DNA of 64,000 nt, from positions 62,001-126,000 of the forward strand of contig NZ_WLYS01000006.1 in the NCBI RefSeq assembly GCF_011316935.1. Reading direction: 5' to 3'. The position numbers and the translations under genes are program-made. Positions within the stretch are counted from its first letter, which is position 1, and each line of letters begins with the position of its first letter. Source of the DNA: Sphingobacterium chungjuense. GTDB taxonomy: Bacteria; Bacteroidota; Bacteroidia; Sphingobacteriales; Sphingobacteriaceae. Of the stretch, positions 33,759-42,786 are shown piece after piece. The notes beneath the pieces were generated by a model. That model made no database searches. It was given only the letters and a program-made list of their open reading frames with translations, and had not been told where the DNA came from.

Positions 33759-35390
33759 ATGAAAAATAGTTTGCTAAAATTTACCCAGAATATCATCTAT
33801 GCATTTCTCCCACTCTTGTTTACAGTATCGTGTAACAAATCCGATTCTGCGGGAATGGAAGGAACGGCAACCATTCAAGTGGCGATCTCAGACGTTTCGT
33901 TTGAGGCTGAAGAGACCATAGCAAACAGAGCAGCTACCACCACAGAAACTACAATCCAACGCAATACCATGGAACTGAACAAAGATTTCCTGGTGGTCGC
34001 CGAATTACATCCTGAAAATCCAAACTTATTAAAACAAGATCAGTCTAAAGCAGCTCTAGACACCACCGATTTAGCAGCTGATATTCATTATCGATTGTTA
34101 GTATATACCCAAGCTGGCGCCTTCGTCGCCGAACGAGATTATATTCGAGGACAGGAAGCTGCTACGGCAGCATTAGCCTTAGACGGTGGCAGTACATATA
34201 CCTTCGTCGCCGTTTCGTTGAACCAAACCACTGCTTTGCCCGCTACGACTCCAGCGGTAGCAACGCGAACCTTAGCTAATTCGCAAATTGTGGTAAATAC
34301 AGGAACATCTGCATTGATGTATCAAAGACAAGCACTCACCGTTAGTGGAAACGCAATCAATAGATTGGACATCGTTTTCAAACATCAAAAACCTAGCATG
34401 AACATTACGATTAATTCCACACAGACTGGCTACAATATTACCGCTATTGCTGCCACAATAACACCGCATAACAGTGGGATGACAGTCAATCTCTCCAGTG
34501 GTGCATTCACACAAAGTGGGAGTAATGCTTCTACTTCCGTTAACTATGGGACAAATATTAATTCCCAGATTATAACTACAGAAGTTAACATCAATGCCGC
34601 AAATAATAACATAACTAGATTTTCTCTTAATAGTATCACCATAGGCTCCATAACTGCAACCAATTTGGCACCATTCACAAACTTAAACGTGACAGCAGGA
34701 GTTCGGTACAATTTGATTTTAAACATCGTACCAAATGATCAATTTCTAACCTATCAAGGTAGACCTGCGGCCAGAATAAATGGCGTCATCTGGGCAAGAC
34801 ACAACGTTGGCGTAGCCACCACTGTTAATGCAGATGCAGCACCAATGACCGTAAATAGACATGGAGATTATTTTCAGTGGGGAAGATTAGCCAGATCCGG
34901 AGCGGGCAACTCCAACACTGCAAATCCTTTTTTTGCGAGTAATGCACCCGCCAACAATAGTTGGAATAGCGGTACGGAAGCAGCACCCATAAAAACCACG
35001 CTTGATCCTTGCCCTACTGGCTACAGAATACCAACAAGAGCAGAATATACCATTCTACGGAACTCTGTTACCATATCAAACTTAGGTCCTTTCACAGAAG
35101 GAGCAACTCGTTTCGATTCGGCTAAAGTGTTAACAAGCACCCGAAATTCGCAAGTGCGATTAACCCTTCCTGCACAGGGATGGCTTACGGTAAGTGGAAG
35201 CGCTCCGTATGTCGACGTAGGGATAGCAAACAGGGGGACAGTTGGCTATTACCATACTAGCTTTGGATCAAATAATCCTTTGACAATGTATTCATTTTTT
35301 AATGCTGCTAATCTCGTTGAATCAAATGGAGGAACTAATGCTGCTTTCAAAGTTGTGAGTATGAACATAAGATGTGTAGGCATACAATAA
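33759..35390 (+). CDS. FISUMP-domain fimbrillin-like lipoprotein, copy C
   Basis: A 543-residue lipoprotein with lipobox FTVSC and mature start CNKSDSAGMEG. It has the same layout as copy B: beta region with FEAEETIANRAAT, DFLVVAELHPEN, DYIRGQEAATAALALDGG, then a FISUMP domain from about residue 340 (INGVIWARHNVGV, GDYFQWGR, DPCPTGYRIPTRAEY, RLTLPAQGW, final RCVGIQ). Three short tracts match copy B almost exactly, the rest is diverged, mostly in the region after residue 190 and near the C-terminal variable loops. This looks like paralogs kept similar in patches by gene conversion. A modest hairpin follows. Function unknown. Confidence 0.82.
   Translation: MKNSLLKFTQNIIYAFLPLLFTVSCNKSDSAGMEGTATIQVAISDVSFEAEETIANRAATTTETTIQRNTMELNKDFLVVAELHPENPNLLKQDQSKAALDTTDLAADIHYRLLVYTQAGAFVAERDYIRGQEAATAALALDGGSTYTFVAVSLNQTTALPATTPAVATRTLANSQIVVNTGTSALMYQRQALTVSGNAINRLDIVFKHQKPSMNITINSTQTGYNITAIAATITPHNSGMTVNLSSGAFTQSGSNASTSVNYGTNINSQIITTEVNINAANNNITRFSLNSITIGSITATNLAPFTNLNVTAGVRYNLILNIVPNDQFLTYQGRPAARINGVIWARHNVGVATTVNADAAPMTVNRHGDYFQWGRLARSGAGNSNTANPFFASNAPANNSWNSGTEAAPIKTTLDPCPTGYRIPTRAEYTILRNSVTISNLGPFTEGATRFDSAKVLTSTRNSQVRLTLPAQGWLTVSGSAPYVDVGIANRGTVGYYHTSFGSNNPLTMYSFFNAANLVESNGGTNAAFKVVSMNIRCVGIQ
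33834..33872 (+). repeat. Tract 1 shared with copy B
   Basis: Identical over 39 bases to 31848-31886. Confidence 0.85.
34152..34289 (+). repeat. Tract 2 shared with copy B
   Basis: One difference in 138 bases from 32169-32306 (ACATATACC here, ACGTATACC there). Confidence 0.88.
34721..34803 (+). repeat. Tract 3 shared with copy B
   Basis: Two differences in 83 bases from 32738-32820. Confidence 0.85.
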
Positions 35391-35426
35391 CAGCTTGTAA
35401 AATGCAAAAATATTTATCACACCACC

Positions 35427-35448
35427 AAGGTGTCCAATTGGGCACCTT
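35427..35448 (+). terminator. Modest hairpin after copy C
   Basis: A 9-bp stem with one G-U pair (35427-35435 with 35440-35448, AATT loop) lies 36 bases after the copy C stop. No strong T-run. Confidence 0.5.
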
Positions 35449-35529
35449 TGCTGATTTAACGTCATCCCATTCCGTTTACCAAGGTCAGCCGCATTTTGTG
35501 TATACTTGTATCCACAAAATAGCAACACC

Positions 35530-36060
35530 ATGATTCGGTATTTTTTCTTCTTGCTTCTAACTTTATGCTGCACAAATAGTATGGCGCAGCCGCAAGTCAT
35601 TCGTGATTTTATCGTAAAAGAAAATCTATCGCAGAACGGCAAACTGGCTATTATTGCGGTGGATACTACCGAAAAAGCAAATGATCAAATACGAGGAAAT
35701 TTCTTATTTAGTGTCAATGGTTTCCAGCAGAATCTAAATTTTCAAGATGGTGTAGCCGTTATGGCTGATCCGGTCGAATCGTCAACGTTCGTATTTTTCA
35801 AACACAAAAATCTGGAAGACGAAGTAGGGAAATTCTACTTTATCCGCAAAACGGATAATGGGTTAAGCCCTTACAAGGTCAATGGATTGACGCTGGTGCT
35901 CTTGCCTTTGATCATTCTTTTGGTTGCTTACGCCTTCAAGCGTTTGCTTGTGGTGTTTGTGTTGATTGCTTTGGTATATGGCTACCTACATTTCTCCAAA
36001 GGCTTGGATCTTTCTCAACTATTTGAAAGCTTCTTCTTTGGTTTGCGCGGCTTATTCTAG
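35530..36060 (+). CDS. Exported protein with C-terminal membrane helices, unknown
   Basis: About 176 residues from ATG at 35530, chosen because it starts the signal peptide (MIRYFFFLLLTLCCTNSMA). The mature part is a small beta-rich domain (NFLFSVNGFQQNLNFQDGVA, FVFFKHKNLEDEVGKFYFI), followed by one or two membrane helices (about residues 120-160, LVLLPLIILLVAYAFKRLLVVFVLIALVY) and an amphipathic tail. I do not recognise a family. It converges on the TamL-like gene and shares the palindromic CTAG so that each stop codon lies on the other's, a four-base overlap. No function proposed. Confidence 0.72.
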   Translation: MIRYFFFLLLTLCCTNSMAQPQVIRDFIVKENLSQNGKLAIIAVDTTEKANDQIRGNFLFSVNGFQQNLNFQDGVAVMADPVESSTFVFFKHKNLEDEVGKFYFIRKTDNGLSPYKVNGLTLVLLPLIILLVAYAFKRLLVVFVLIALVYGYLHFSKGLDLSQLFESFFFGLRGLF

Positions 36061-38408
36061 AAGGGCATCCCCACCCCAAAATTATACTGAATAAAGCTAT
36101 AACGATCCGGCCTAAATTGTGCATTATACGCATCTTTGAAAGCTCGAGAATTGAAGAATTCTTTAATTACCCACTGATCTGATCCCGTAAACTGCGGATC
36201 TTTCACCTTTAATCCAGCATCTAGACGAATTGTAAAATAATTCATATCAAAGCGAAGACCGAAACCCGTTCCGATCGCAATCTGCTGGAAAAATCGATCT
36301 GCCCGAATTTCCCCTCCCGGATTGAGGTTGGGCGTTAGTTCGCGCAGTCGCCAAATATTACCGGCATCGATGAATGTCGCACCGTTCAATCTTGCGCCCA
36401 AAAACTTGTTCAAAATCCGAAAACGGAATTCAGCATTCGTCTCCAACTTTACTTCTCCCAACTGATCTAAGTTGCGAAGATTGACCCGTAAATCCTCTGT
36501 CAAGTCCGCCCGGCTATAGTTACCTGGCCCCAAAGTTCTGGCTTGCCATGCGCGAATACCATTCATACCGCCCGCAAAAAAGCTCTTTTCGAAGATCAAC
36601 AAGGTGGAATTGTTACCATAAGGCACCGCCAAGCCCGCATTCAGGCGAAATACAAATTGTCGATTTCCTCCCAAATGTCTATATAAGCGATAATCCGCCT
36701 CTCCCTTGATATATTGCAAGTAAGGCACTCCAAACAATAAGCGCTGACCTTGATCGTCGGTATTAAAATTAAATAGATTGCTCAGCAAGCCCAAGGTATT
36801 TCCACTCACATCCACCATACCACGGATAAAGGAGAAATTTTCGAGGCGGTTTAGCTTATTACCATTGTAAGTAATCGCGTATTGCGATCCTAATCCAAAG
36901 TACTGCCGATCATTGGTCTCTACGTACAACTGAAAGCCTTGATCACGCAGGCGCTGACTAAATGCTTCGTTCAAGCGCCCGACGCGATATTCCAGCACAA
37001 TCGGCGTATAGCTATGTAGAATATTTTCGGCCTGATGCCAAGAATAATTGAGCGTATTGATAAAGTAGCGATTCGAATACGTATTGTCTTGAAAAAAGAG
37101 TTGTAAACTTGATGAAATCGTGGTCCGCGGCAAGCCGTACCAACCCACGCTGCGCACTCGAAAGGGAGTCAACATCCGCGGAAATACAATACTGGCGCCG
37201 ATCTGAAAATCATTATTAAAGATCTTATTCGTAATGCTACCTGGCAATCTAGGATCAAATAGCACGCCGTAGCGAGCGCGTATCTCTAGCAATTCGGCTC
37301 CGCCGAATATATTGCGATGCGAATAGGTATTGGCCACATTGAAACCACTCATGCCCGAGCTAAATACGAATTCTCCCTCTATCTGGTTGCTCATCGTCGC
37401 GCGTGGCAGTAGCTCATAATGTATATCTAGCTTAGTCGAATCGACCTTCTCATAATTGATCTTGACCGAGCGAAAGCCGTTAGTTTCGAATAAGCGATTG
37501 TAGGATAACTCTTCGCGGTGCAAGCTATACGCCATGTCCTCGCGCAAGAACATATAACGCGCTAAAGGTCGTAAACGAAATTTGCCGGTTTGATCTTCAA
37601 ATTGAATCCGTCTTATAGTGTCTACCGTAGTTTTGGTGTGCACTTTTGATTGCTCATCCTGCTGGCGAATGCGCACATACACTTTATTGATGTGAAAAAT
37701 CTGATGCTGTGAAGAGTCTGGATTAGTAAAATCAATGAGCAATTTAGTTTGATTTTCGCGTCCAATGGTATCCACACCAACACGCATATACTGTCTCAAA
37801 TATTCGTAATAACCCTGATTTTTCATAGAAACATACATGCGTTCGCGTTCATCAAAAAGATGACGCTCCATGTAAGGCCCACCGATGCGCACTTGCGTAC
37901 GCGGCAATACTTCGCTCCAATAGATAGCTTCGATATTTTCATCAGCAAAACTGCGGTCAATGTCTGAAATATGATAGCGTGTACCCATATCTGCACGAAA
38001 ATCGATGGCCGCCTTCCTTTTACGAATTTGGATCTCGGGCGTCACCACCGCGTCAAAGTATCCATAAGTCTTCAAAAAACGTTGAATCTGATTGGCGGAA
38101 AGATCTACCATGGCCGAATCAAGGATTCGCGGTGGCTCGCCCACGTTCTTGATTCCTTCGGTCTTATAGCGACCATTCTTCGTGTTGAATAGATTGTAAA
38201 TCTGGAGATAGAGGCGGGAGTTGGGGCGAATGTCGTTAGCGATATAAAGCGAGGCAGGTTCTTTCAAACCAGAAGGCACACCCACGATATCGACATCTTT
38301 GACCAATGCTTGGTCTTCATCCAAATATTTCGCGGATCGGCAAGATGTGAATATTAGGGTGAAAAGCGTTATTATTGCACCTAGAATATACGTCTGATAT
38401 CTTATCAT
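36057..38408 (-). CDS. TamL-like Omp85 outer-membrane lipoprotein
   Basis: A 783-residue protein. The signal helix ends in lipobox IFTSC (about residue 22), so it should be lipid-anchored, unlike BamA or TamA. POTRA-like regions span about 30-360 (for example SANQIQRFLKTYGYFDAVV). A 16-strand Omp85 barrel fills the rest, with INGIRAWQARTLGPG (loop 6 type motif RAW near residue 610) and a final strand ending YNFGVGMPF. In Bacteroidota such lipid-anchored Omp85 proteins are called TamL and work with TamB in outer-membrane protein or lipid delivery. No tamB gene is adjacent. Start lies six bases from the divergent TrmH gene, so their promoters overlap coding DNA. Confidence 0.88.
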   Translation of the reverse strand: MIRYQTYILGAIITLFTLIFTSCRSAKYLDEDQALVKDVDIVGVPSGLKEPASLYIANDIRPNSRLYLQIYNLFNTKNGRYKTEGIKNVGEPPRILDSAMVDLSANQIQRFLKTYGYFDAVVTPEIQIRKRKAAIDFRADMGTRYHISDIDRSFADENIEAIYWSEVLPRTQVRIGGPYMERHLFDERERMYVSMKNQGYYEYLRQYMRVGVDTIGRENQTKLLIDFTNPDSSQHQIFHINKVYVRIRQQDEQSKVHTKTTVDTIRRIQFEDQTGKFRLRPLARYMFLREDMAYSLHREELSYNRLFETNGFRSVKINYEKVDSTKLDIHYELLPRATMSNQIEGEFVFSSGMSGFNVANTYSHRNIFGGAELLEIRARYGVLFDPRLPGSITNKIFNNDFQIGASIVFPRMLTPFRVRSVGWYGLPRTTISSSLQLFFQDNTYSNRYFINTLNYSWHQAENILHSYTPIVLEYRVGRLNEAFSQRLRDQGFQLYVETNDRQYFGLGSQYAITYNGNKLNRLENFSFIRGMVDVSGNTLGLLSNLFNFNTDDQGQRLLFGVPYLQYIKGEADYRLYRHLGGNRQFVFRLNAGLAVPYGNNSTLLIFEKSFFAGGMNGIRAWQARTLGPGNYSRADLTEDLRVNLRNLDQLGEVKLETNAEFRFRILNKFLGARLNGATFIDAGNIWRLRELTPNLNPGGEIRADRFFQQIAIGTGFGLRFDMNYFTIRLDAGLKVKDPQFTGSDQWVIKEFFNSRAFKDAYNAQFRPDRYSFIQYNFGVGMPF

Positions 38409-38414
38409 CCTGCC

Positions 38415-39167
38415 ATGTTATCAAAATCGCTCATTCGTTTAATTACTTCGCTGCAACATAAAAAGTTTCGTAGACAACATGGTCTATTTTGTGTGGAAGG
38501 CATCAAATCTATTTTAGAATTTGTAGACTCTGCCTACGTGGTAGATACGATACTTGCGACACCATCTGCCGCTGCAAAATTGAACAAAATCCCTGAAAAT
38601 ATAAAGCTTGTATCTGTTAATGAGGAGGAATTAAAAAAAGTGAGCTTTTTGACCAACCCACAAGGGGCGCTGGCGCTGGTGAAAATCCCTTCGAGCAACG
38701 ATATCACAATCACAGACCTACGGGGCAAACACAGCTTGGTGCTGGACGATGTGCAAGATCCTGGCAATTTAGGCACCATTGTGCGTACCGCAGAATGGTT
38801 TGGTTTCCAACAGGTGATCGCATCACTGGACACGGTAGATGTCTACAATCCAAAAGTGGTGCAAGCCACCATGGGATCTTTGGCTCGTATGCAGGTCATT
38901 TACACGGATATTGAGACTTTGATTCAAGATCAGGCGATACCATCTTATGGTGCGTTATTAGAAGGTGAATCTATTTATGAAACTGATTTTCAGCTAGAAG
39001 GGTTGATCATTTTGGGCAATGAAGGTAATGGGATTCGCCCGACCTTATTGCCACATATCACGCAAGCGGTAACCATTCCGTCTTTCGGCAAAGCCGAATC
39101 GCTCAATGTAGCGGTTGCAGCAACGGTTTTTTGTTCTGAAATTGCCCGTACGAAGCAAACATTATAA
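38415..39167 (+). CDS. TrmH/SpoU-family RNA 2'-O-methyltransferase
   Basis: A 250-residue SPOUT enzyme. An N-terminal substrate-binding domain (1-95, LQHKKFRRQHGLFCVEGIKS) precedes the knotted catalytic domain with DDVQDPGNLGTIVRTAEWFG (about 113-132), LGNEGNGIRPTLLP (about 200) and IPSFGKAESLNVAVAATVF near the end. These three motifs define the family, which methylates a ribose 2'-OH in rRNA or tRNA. Target cannot be told. Divergent from TamL with a six-base gap; the AI-2E-type permease gene follows after 72 bases. Confidence 0.94.
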   Translation: MLSKSLIRLITSLQHKKFRRQHGLFCVEGIKSILEFVDSAYVVDTILATPSAAAKLNKIPENIKLVSVNEEELKKVSFLTNPQGALALVKIPSSNDITITDLRGKHSLVLDDVQDPGNLGTIVRTAEWFGFQQVIASLDTVDVYNPKVVQATMGSLARMQVIYTDIETLIQDQAIPSYGALLEGESIYETDFQLEGLIILGNEGNGIRPTLLPHITQAVTIPSFGKAESLNVAVAATVFCSEIARTKQTL

Positions 39168-39239
39168 TCAATCAGGGGTTATTGTAAGAATATATCGTGG
39201 GGAAATACACATCTACGCTAATAATACCTATTATCTAAC

Positions 39240-40544
39240 ATGGAAAACGAAAAAAAATCATTCCCCTATTCGGTGGGGTTAGCCAGTAGTTTGCTGGCTA
39301 TGATCTTGATTATTGCTATTCTTTACTACACGAGCAGTGTCGTATTGCCATTATTGTTTTCGATATTGATTGCGATCATGCTCTATCCGCTAGCGCGGTT
39401 TTTTGAGCGCCTGCGGTTGGGGAAAGCTTTTTCTGCCATATTAGCAGTGATCGTTTCTATCGTGGTGATCTCCGGATTAGGTTGGTTCATCGTGTACGAA
39501 AGTATCGTGATTGGTCGAGATGCATCGGCTATTACCGGCAAAGTCATGTCTATGTTGGAGAATTGCGAAGCCTGGCTACAAGCCACTTTTGGTATTGAGC
39601 GCAATCAAGTCATGACGCAGTTGCGTGACCAGGGCGACAAAGCCATGGAAAACATGGGTGGCGTGCTTTCATCCACCTTTGGCTCAATCGGCAGTATGTT
39701 GGCAGCCACCGTTTTGGTACCACTATTTACTTTTTTCCTACTGTATTATCGGGTATTTTTCCGAGAGTTTTTCTTCAAAGCATTTCATTCTGTACCCAAG
39801 CAGAAAGTGCACGATACGCTTGATCGCATTTACGACGTCGTGCAAAGTTACCTCCTAGGCTTGATCACCGTGATGGGAATCGTAGCCGTCTTAAACACGA
39901 TCGGTTTAATGATTTTGGGTATTGATTACGCTTGGTTCTTTGGCACGTTAGCATCGCTATTGATGCTACTACCTTATATCGGCATCGCGATCGGCTCCAT
40001 TCTTCCTGCTCTATTCGCCTTGGCGGTGAAAGATAGTGCGTGGTACGCCGTGGGCGTTGTCGCTTGGTTTCAAGTCGTGCAGTTTTTAGAAGGCAATATT
40101 ATCACACCGAATATTGTGGGAAGCAAAGTGAGTATCAATCCACTTATGGCCATTATTGCCATTTTATTGGGTGGTATGGTTTTCGGATTGGCGGGTTTGA
40201 TTTTGGCGTTGCCGATGGTAGCCACCATCAAAGTGATCTTCGATGCTATTCCGTCGATGGAAGCGTATGGCTTTTTAATTGGTGAACCAGATAAATCCCA
40301 TTTACAGCGCAATTCTACCCAGCAGCTGCTGATGAAATGGGGCATCGTGCGTCGACCTGTTGTCAAAAAAGATAAAGTCGTGATTGAAACTGAAGTAGCC
40401 GAAGTAGAAATCGATGGGCGTAAAGAAATCACGGAGCAATCACAGGTAAAAACCACAGAAGTTGACCGCGAAGTGGTTGATCCTAAACAAGAGTTACCGA
40501 AAGAGGACGATCTGGAAACCGATTCTGATTCGAGCAAGCCATAA
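39240..40544 (+). CDS. AI-2E family transporter (PerM-like permease)
   Basis: A 434-residue membrane protein with about eight helices. An N-terminal pair (18-70) includes VVLPLLFSILIAIMLYPLARFFERL, a cytoplasmic/periplasmic domain with amphipathic segments follows, then helices with the family segment FLEGNIITPNIVGSKVSINPL (about 280-300). This motif is characteristic of AI-2E/PerM proteins. The last about 80 residues are a charged soluble tail rich in Glu, Lys and Asp, which is longer than usual. Substrates range from quorum signals to ions in different members, so the AI-2 name should not be taken literally. Confidence 0.9.
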   Translation: MENEKKSFPYSVGLASSLLAMILIIAILYYTSSVVLPLLFSILIAIMLYPLARFFERLRLGKAFSAILAVIVSIVVISGLGWFIVYESIVIGRDASAITGKVMSMLENCEAWLQATFGIERNQVMTQLRDQGDKAMENMGGVLSSTFGSIGSMLAATVLVPLFTFFLLYYRVFFREFFFKAFHSVPKQKVHDTLDRIYDVVQSYLLGLITVMGIVAVLNTIGLMILGIDYAWFFGTLASLLMLLPYIGIAIGSILPALFALAVKDSAWYAVGVVAWFQVVQFLEGNIITPNIVGSKVSINPLMAIIAILLGGMVFGLAGLILALPMVATIKVIFDAIPSMEAYGFLIGEPDKSHLQRNSTQQLLMKWGIVRRPVVKKDKVVIETEVAEVEIDGRKEITEQSQVKTTEVDREVVDPKQELPKEDDLETDSDSSKP

Positions 40545-40572
40545 AAAAATCAGGGTGGTCACTAGACCACCC
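40543..40572. terminator. Terminator spanning the RlmI-like stop
   Basis: GGGTGGTC (40553-40560) pairs with GACCACCC (40565-40572), ACTA loop. On the minus strand a T-run follows, and the stem overlaps the last codons and stop of the minus-strand gene. Convergent AI-2E gene ends just before it. Confidence 0.78.
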
Positions 40573-41746
40573 TTACTAATAATCCTTTCAAGTATTCTCC
40601 TTCGGAGAATGATGCCCGAACGGGGTGATCTTCCGGTTGGTGAAACTGATGAATAAACTGAATTTCTTTACCAGCATCCAAGGCTGCCCAAGCAATAACT
40701 TGCTTAAAGGTTTCGATATCCATGGCACCAGAGCAAGAATACGTCGCCAACAATCCGCCGCTTTCCAACAATAACAAACCGCGTCTATTCAGATCCTTAT
40801 AAGCTCTAGATGCTTTTTCTAACGTAGATCGAGATGGCGCATATTTGGGTGGATCGAGTACAATCACATCAAACTTTTGGCCTTCTTCTCCCAATTGACG
40901 CAGGTATTTGTTTACATCAGATTGTACGGGCGTATTACGTGAGGCGTCGAAACCGTTCAATCGCACATTATCTTTTAAGGTGGAGATGGCCAAAGCCGAA
41001 CTATCTACCGAGGTCACATGTGACGCGCCAGCCTGCAAGGCATTTAAGGTAAATCCGCCAGAGTAAGAGAAGCAATCCAACACCGATTTGCCCTCCACAA
41101 ACTGAGAAACTATTCGCCTATTGTCTCGCTGATCGCAATAAAACCCCGATTTCTGTCCTTCAACAATATTGATATGGTAACGAATACCATTCTCTACCAC
41201 TTCCACGTATTCTGGTGGTGTTTCACCGTAGCGTACGCCATTGTCGTCAGCCAATTGTTCGTATTCTCTAGATTTAATATCACTACGTTCGTAGATCCCT
41301 TTTGGTGCTAGCAATTGGACCAATTCGGCTACGATCAGATGCTTAATTTGATCCACGCCAGCGGCATGCACTTGTATGGAGATAAAATCACCATAGAGAT
41401 CGGCAATCAATCCCGGCACAAAGTCTGCTTCGGCAAATATTAAGCGGCAAGTGGTATTTTGGTCATTCAACAAGTGGCGACGTGCTTCCACGGCTTTTCG
41501 CACGCGATCGCGCCACCAATCTGCATCGGGCGTGCGCTCTGGATGCCATTCTAATAATCGCACGGCAACGCGAGAAGCCGAATTGAAGATGCCGTAGGCG
41601 ATAAATTCGCGCTCAACATTGAACACAGAAACCAGATCGCCCGACTTTAAATCGCTATCTTTTTGTGAGATCGCTCCCGAGAAAATCCATGGATGTAGCT
41701 GCCATGCAGCCTTATCTTTTGTCTTGTGAAGAATAATTTTTTTCAT
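40562..41746 (-). CDS. rlmI: RlmI-like 23S rRNA cytosine methyltransferase
   Basis: About 394 residues from ATG at 41746 (MKKIILHK); an earlier in-frame start is unlikely. An N-terminal PUA domain (about 1-75, LHPWIFSGAI) precedes an RlmI-type substrate region (about 100-205, VENGIRYHINIVEGQKSGFY, with the family motif QKTGF/QKSGF) and a Rossmann methyltransferase domain with VLDCFSYSGGFTLNAL, VTSVDSSALAIS and IVLDPPKYA near residue 290. These identify the RlmI/YccW class, which makes m5C1962 in 23S rRNA. The DPPKYA motif with Cys in YSCSGAM supports m5C chemistry. Hypothetical 41813 gene lies upstream. Confidence 0.93.
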   Translation of the reverse strand: MKKIILHKTKDKAAWQLHPWIFSGAISQKDSDLKSGDLVSVFNVEREFIAYGIFNSASRVAVRLLEWHPERTPDADWWRDRVRKAVEARRHLLNDQNTTCRLIFAEADFVPGLIADLYGDFISIQVHAAGVDQIKHLIVAELVQLLAPKGIYERSDIKSREYEQLADDNGVRYGETPPEYVEVVENGIRYHINIVEGQKSGFYCDQRDNRRIVSQFVEGKSVLDCFSYSGGFTLNALQAGASHVTSVDSSALAISTLKDNVRLNGFDASRNTPVQSDVNKYLRQLGEEGQKFDVIVLDPPKYAPSRSTLEKASRAYKDLNRRGLLLLESGGLLATYSCSGAMDIETFKQVIAWAALDAGKEIQFIHQFHQPEDHPVRASFSEGEYLKGLLVRVV

Positions 41747-41812
41747 ACCTACCGCAGCCTGCCTTGCTAAGCGCAAAGCCTTTATTTAGTCGGCAAAGGT
41801 AGGATATCTTTT

Positions 41813-42514
41813 TTAAACCTCATCGCAATCTACGGTGACGACACGCACAAAGAGTTCATAAAACTTTTCGGTGAGGCTACCATCATTATCATAATGATAG
41901 ATCAGATCATTCACCTGATTCCACCAACCATATGTTAGTACATAGTCAAAAGCGATTTCGTACCGTTGATCGAGCTTTATATTGGCTTCGTATTTTTTCC
42001 ACAATGCGTCTGGATACGCATTGCGTTTCATTTGCTCCTTCACTAACAAACCGTATTCTTCTAACAGTTCGTCTCCTCCTGCAACCAAGGCATTCACATA
42101 TTGTTTTACCTGCTTATTTTCCCCAAATGCACCTTTGAGTACTTCTGGATTATCTACTGCTTGAACCCGTACTTTCTGGATCGCATACGATTCTTCGATA
42201 TAACGCAGCATCGAATCGCGAGCCAAAATAAATTCCGGTGTTTGTACAATTTTCAAGCTGGAAAATTGATTTTTCATGGCCGTGTAGCTATTTTCTAACT
42301 CCGTCAAATCATCTCCATCAAAATACAACGTGGCGCGCGTCAAGAAATAGGTATCGTTTAGCACCGTGTCATTGTACCGATCGGCATCGTAATACCCTTT
42401 GTACGTACACAGATCATCACTAAAGTCCAGCACAGCTAACTTTTTCTGCGCCCATACTGGTGTACTACACAATGCTGTGAACAGCAGGACTACACTAAAC
42501 CATCCATTTTTCAT
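41813..42514 (-). CDS. Exported helical protein, unknown
   Basis: A 233-residue protein. A Sec signal ends near PVWAQ (residue 22). The mature part is mostly helical and acidic, with aromatic residues (GYYDADRYNDTVLNDTYFL, YHYDNDGSLTEKFYELF) and no cysteine motif or enzyme signature that I recognise. It lies 66 bases upstream of the RlmI-like gene on the same strand. Function unknown. Confidence 0.7.
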   Translation of the reverse strand: MKNGWFSVVLLFTALCSTPVWAQKKLAVLDFSDDLCTYKGYYDADRYNDTVLNDTYFLTRATLYFDGDDLTELENSYTAMKNQFSSLKIVQTPEFILARDSMLRYIEESYAIQKVRVQAVDNPEVLKGAFGENKQVKQYVNALVAGGDELLEEYGLLVKEQMKRNAYPDALWKKYEANIKLDQRYEIAFDYVLTYGWWNQVNDLIYHYDNDGSLTEKFYELFVRVVTVDCDEV

Positions 42515-42786
42515 CGCCCATCCATATTTACATCAAAAATACATCTTTTTCCACACAATGTTACCTTCGTTCGGCTAGCTATCAGCCCTAATGCTAAAAT
42601 ATAAACGATCCTATGTCTCAAAATAGGATTATTCACCTTATAAGCTCAAATAATCTCCAGTGAAATAAAATATTTTTCCATATTTTTAATACATTCGTAA
42701 TACCATGTTTGAAACCAATCCCAGTGTTTTTGATCACAAAACGCAGACAAGCATACTTAACCTACTAACTTATAATTAATACGATT

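Noticed and set aside
36057-36060. Overlap of 35530 gene and TamL gene as a frameshift
   Set aside because: Both frames are intact; the overlap is only the shared CTAG stop palindrome.
39240-40544. Quorum-sensing AI-2 exporter
   Set aside because: The family name is broad; no lux genes are nearby, so the function is left open.
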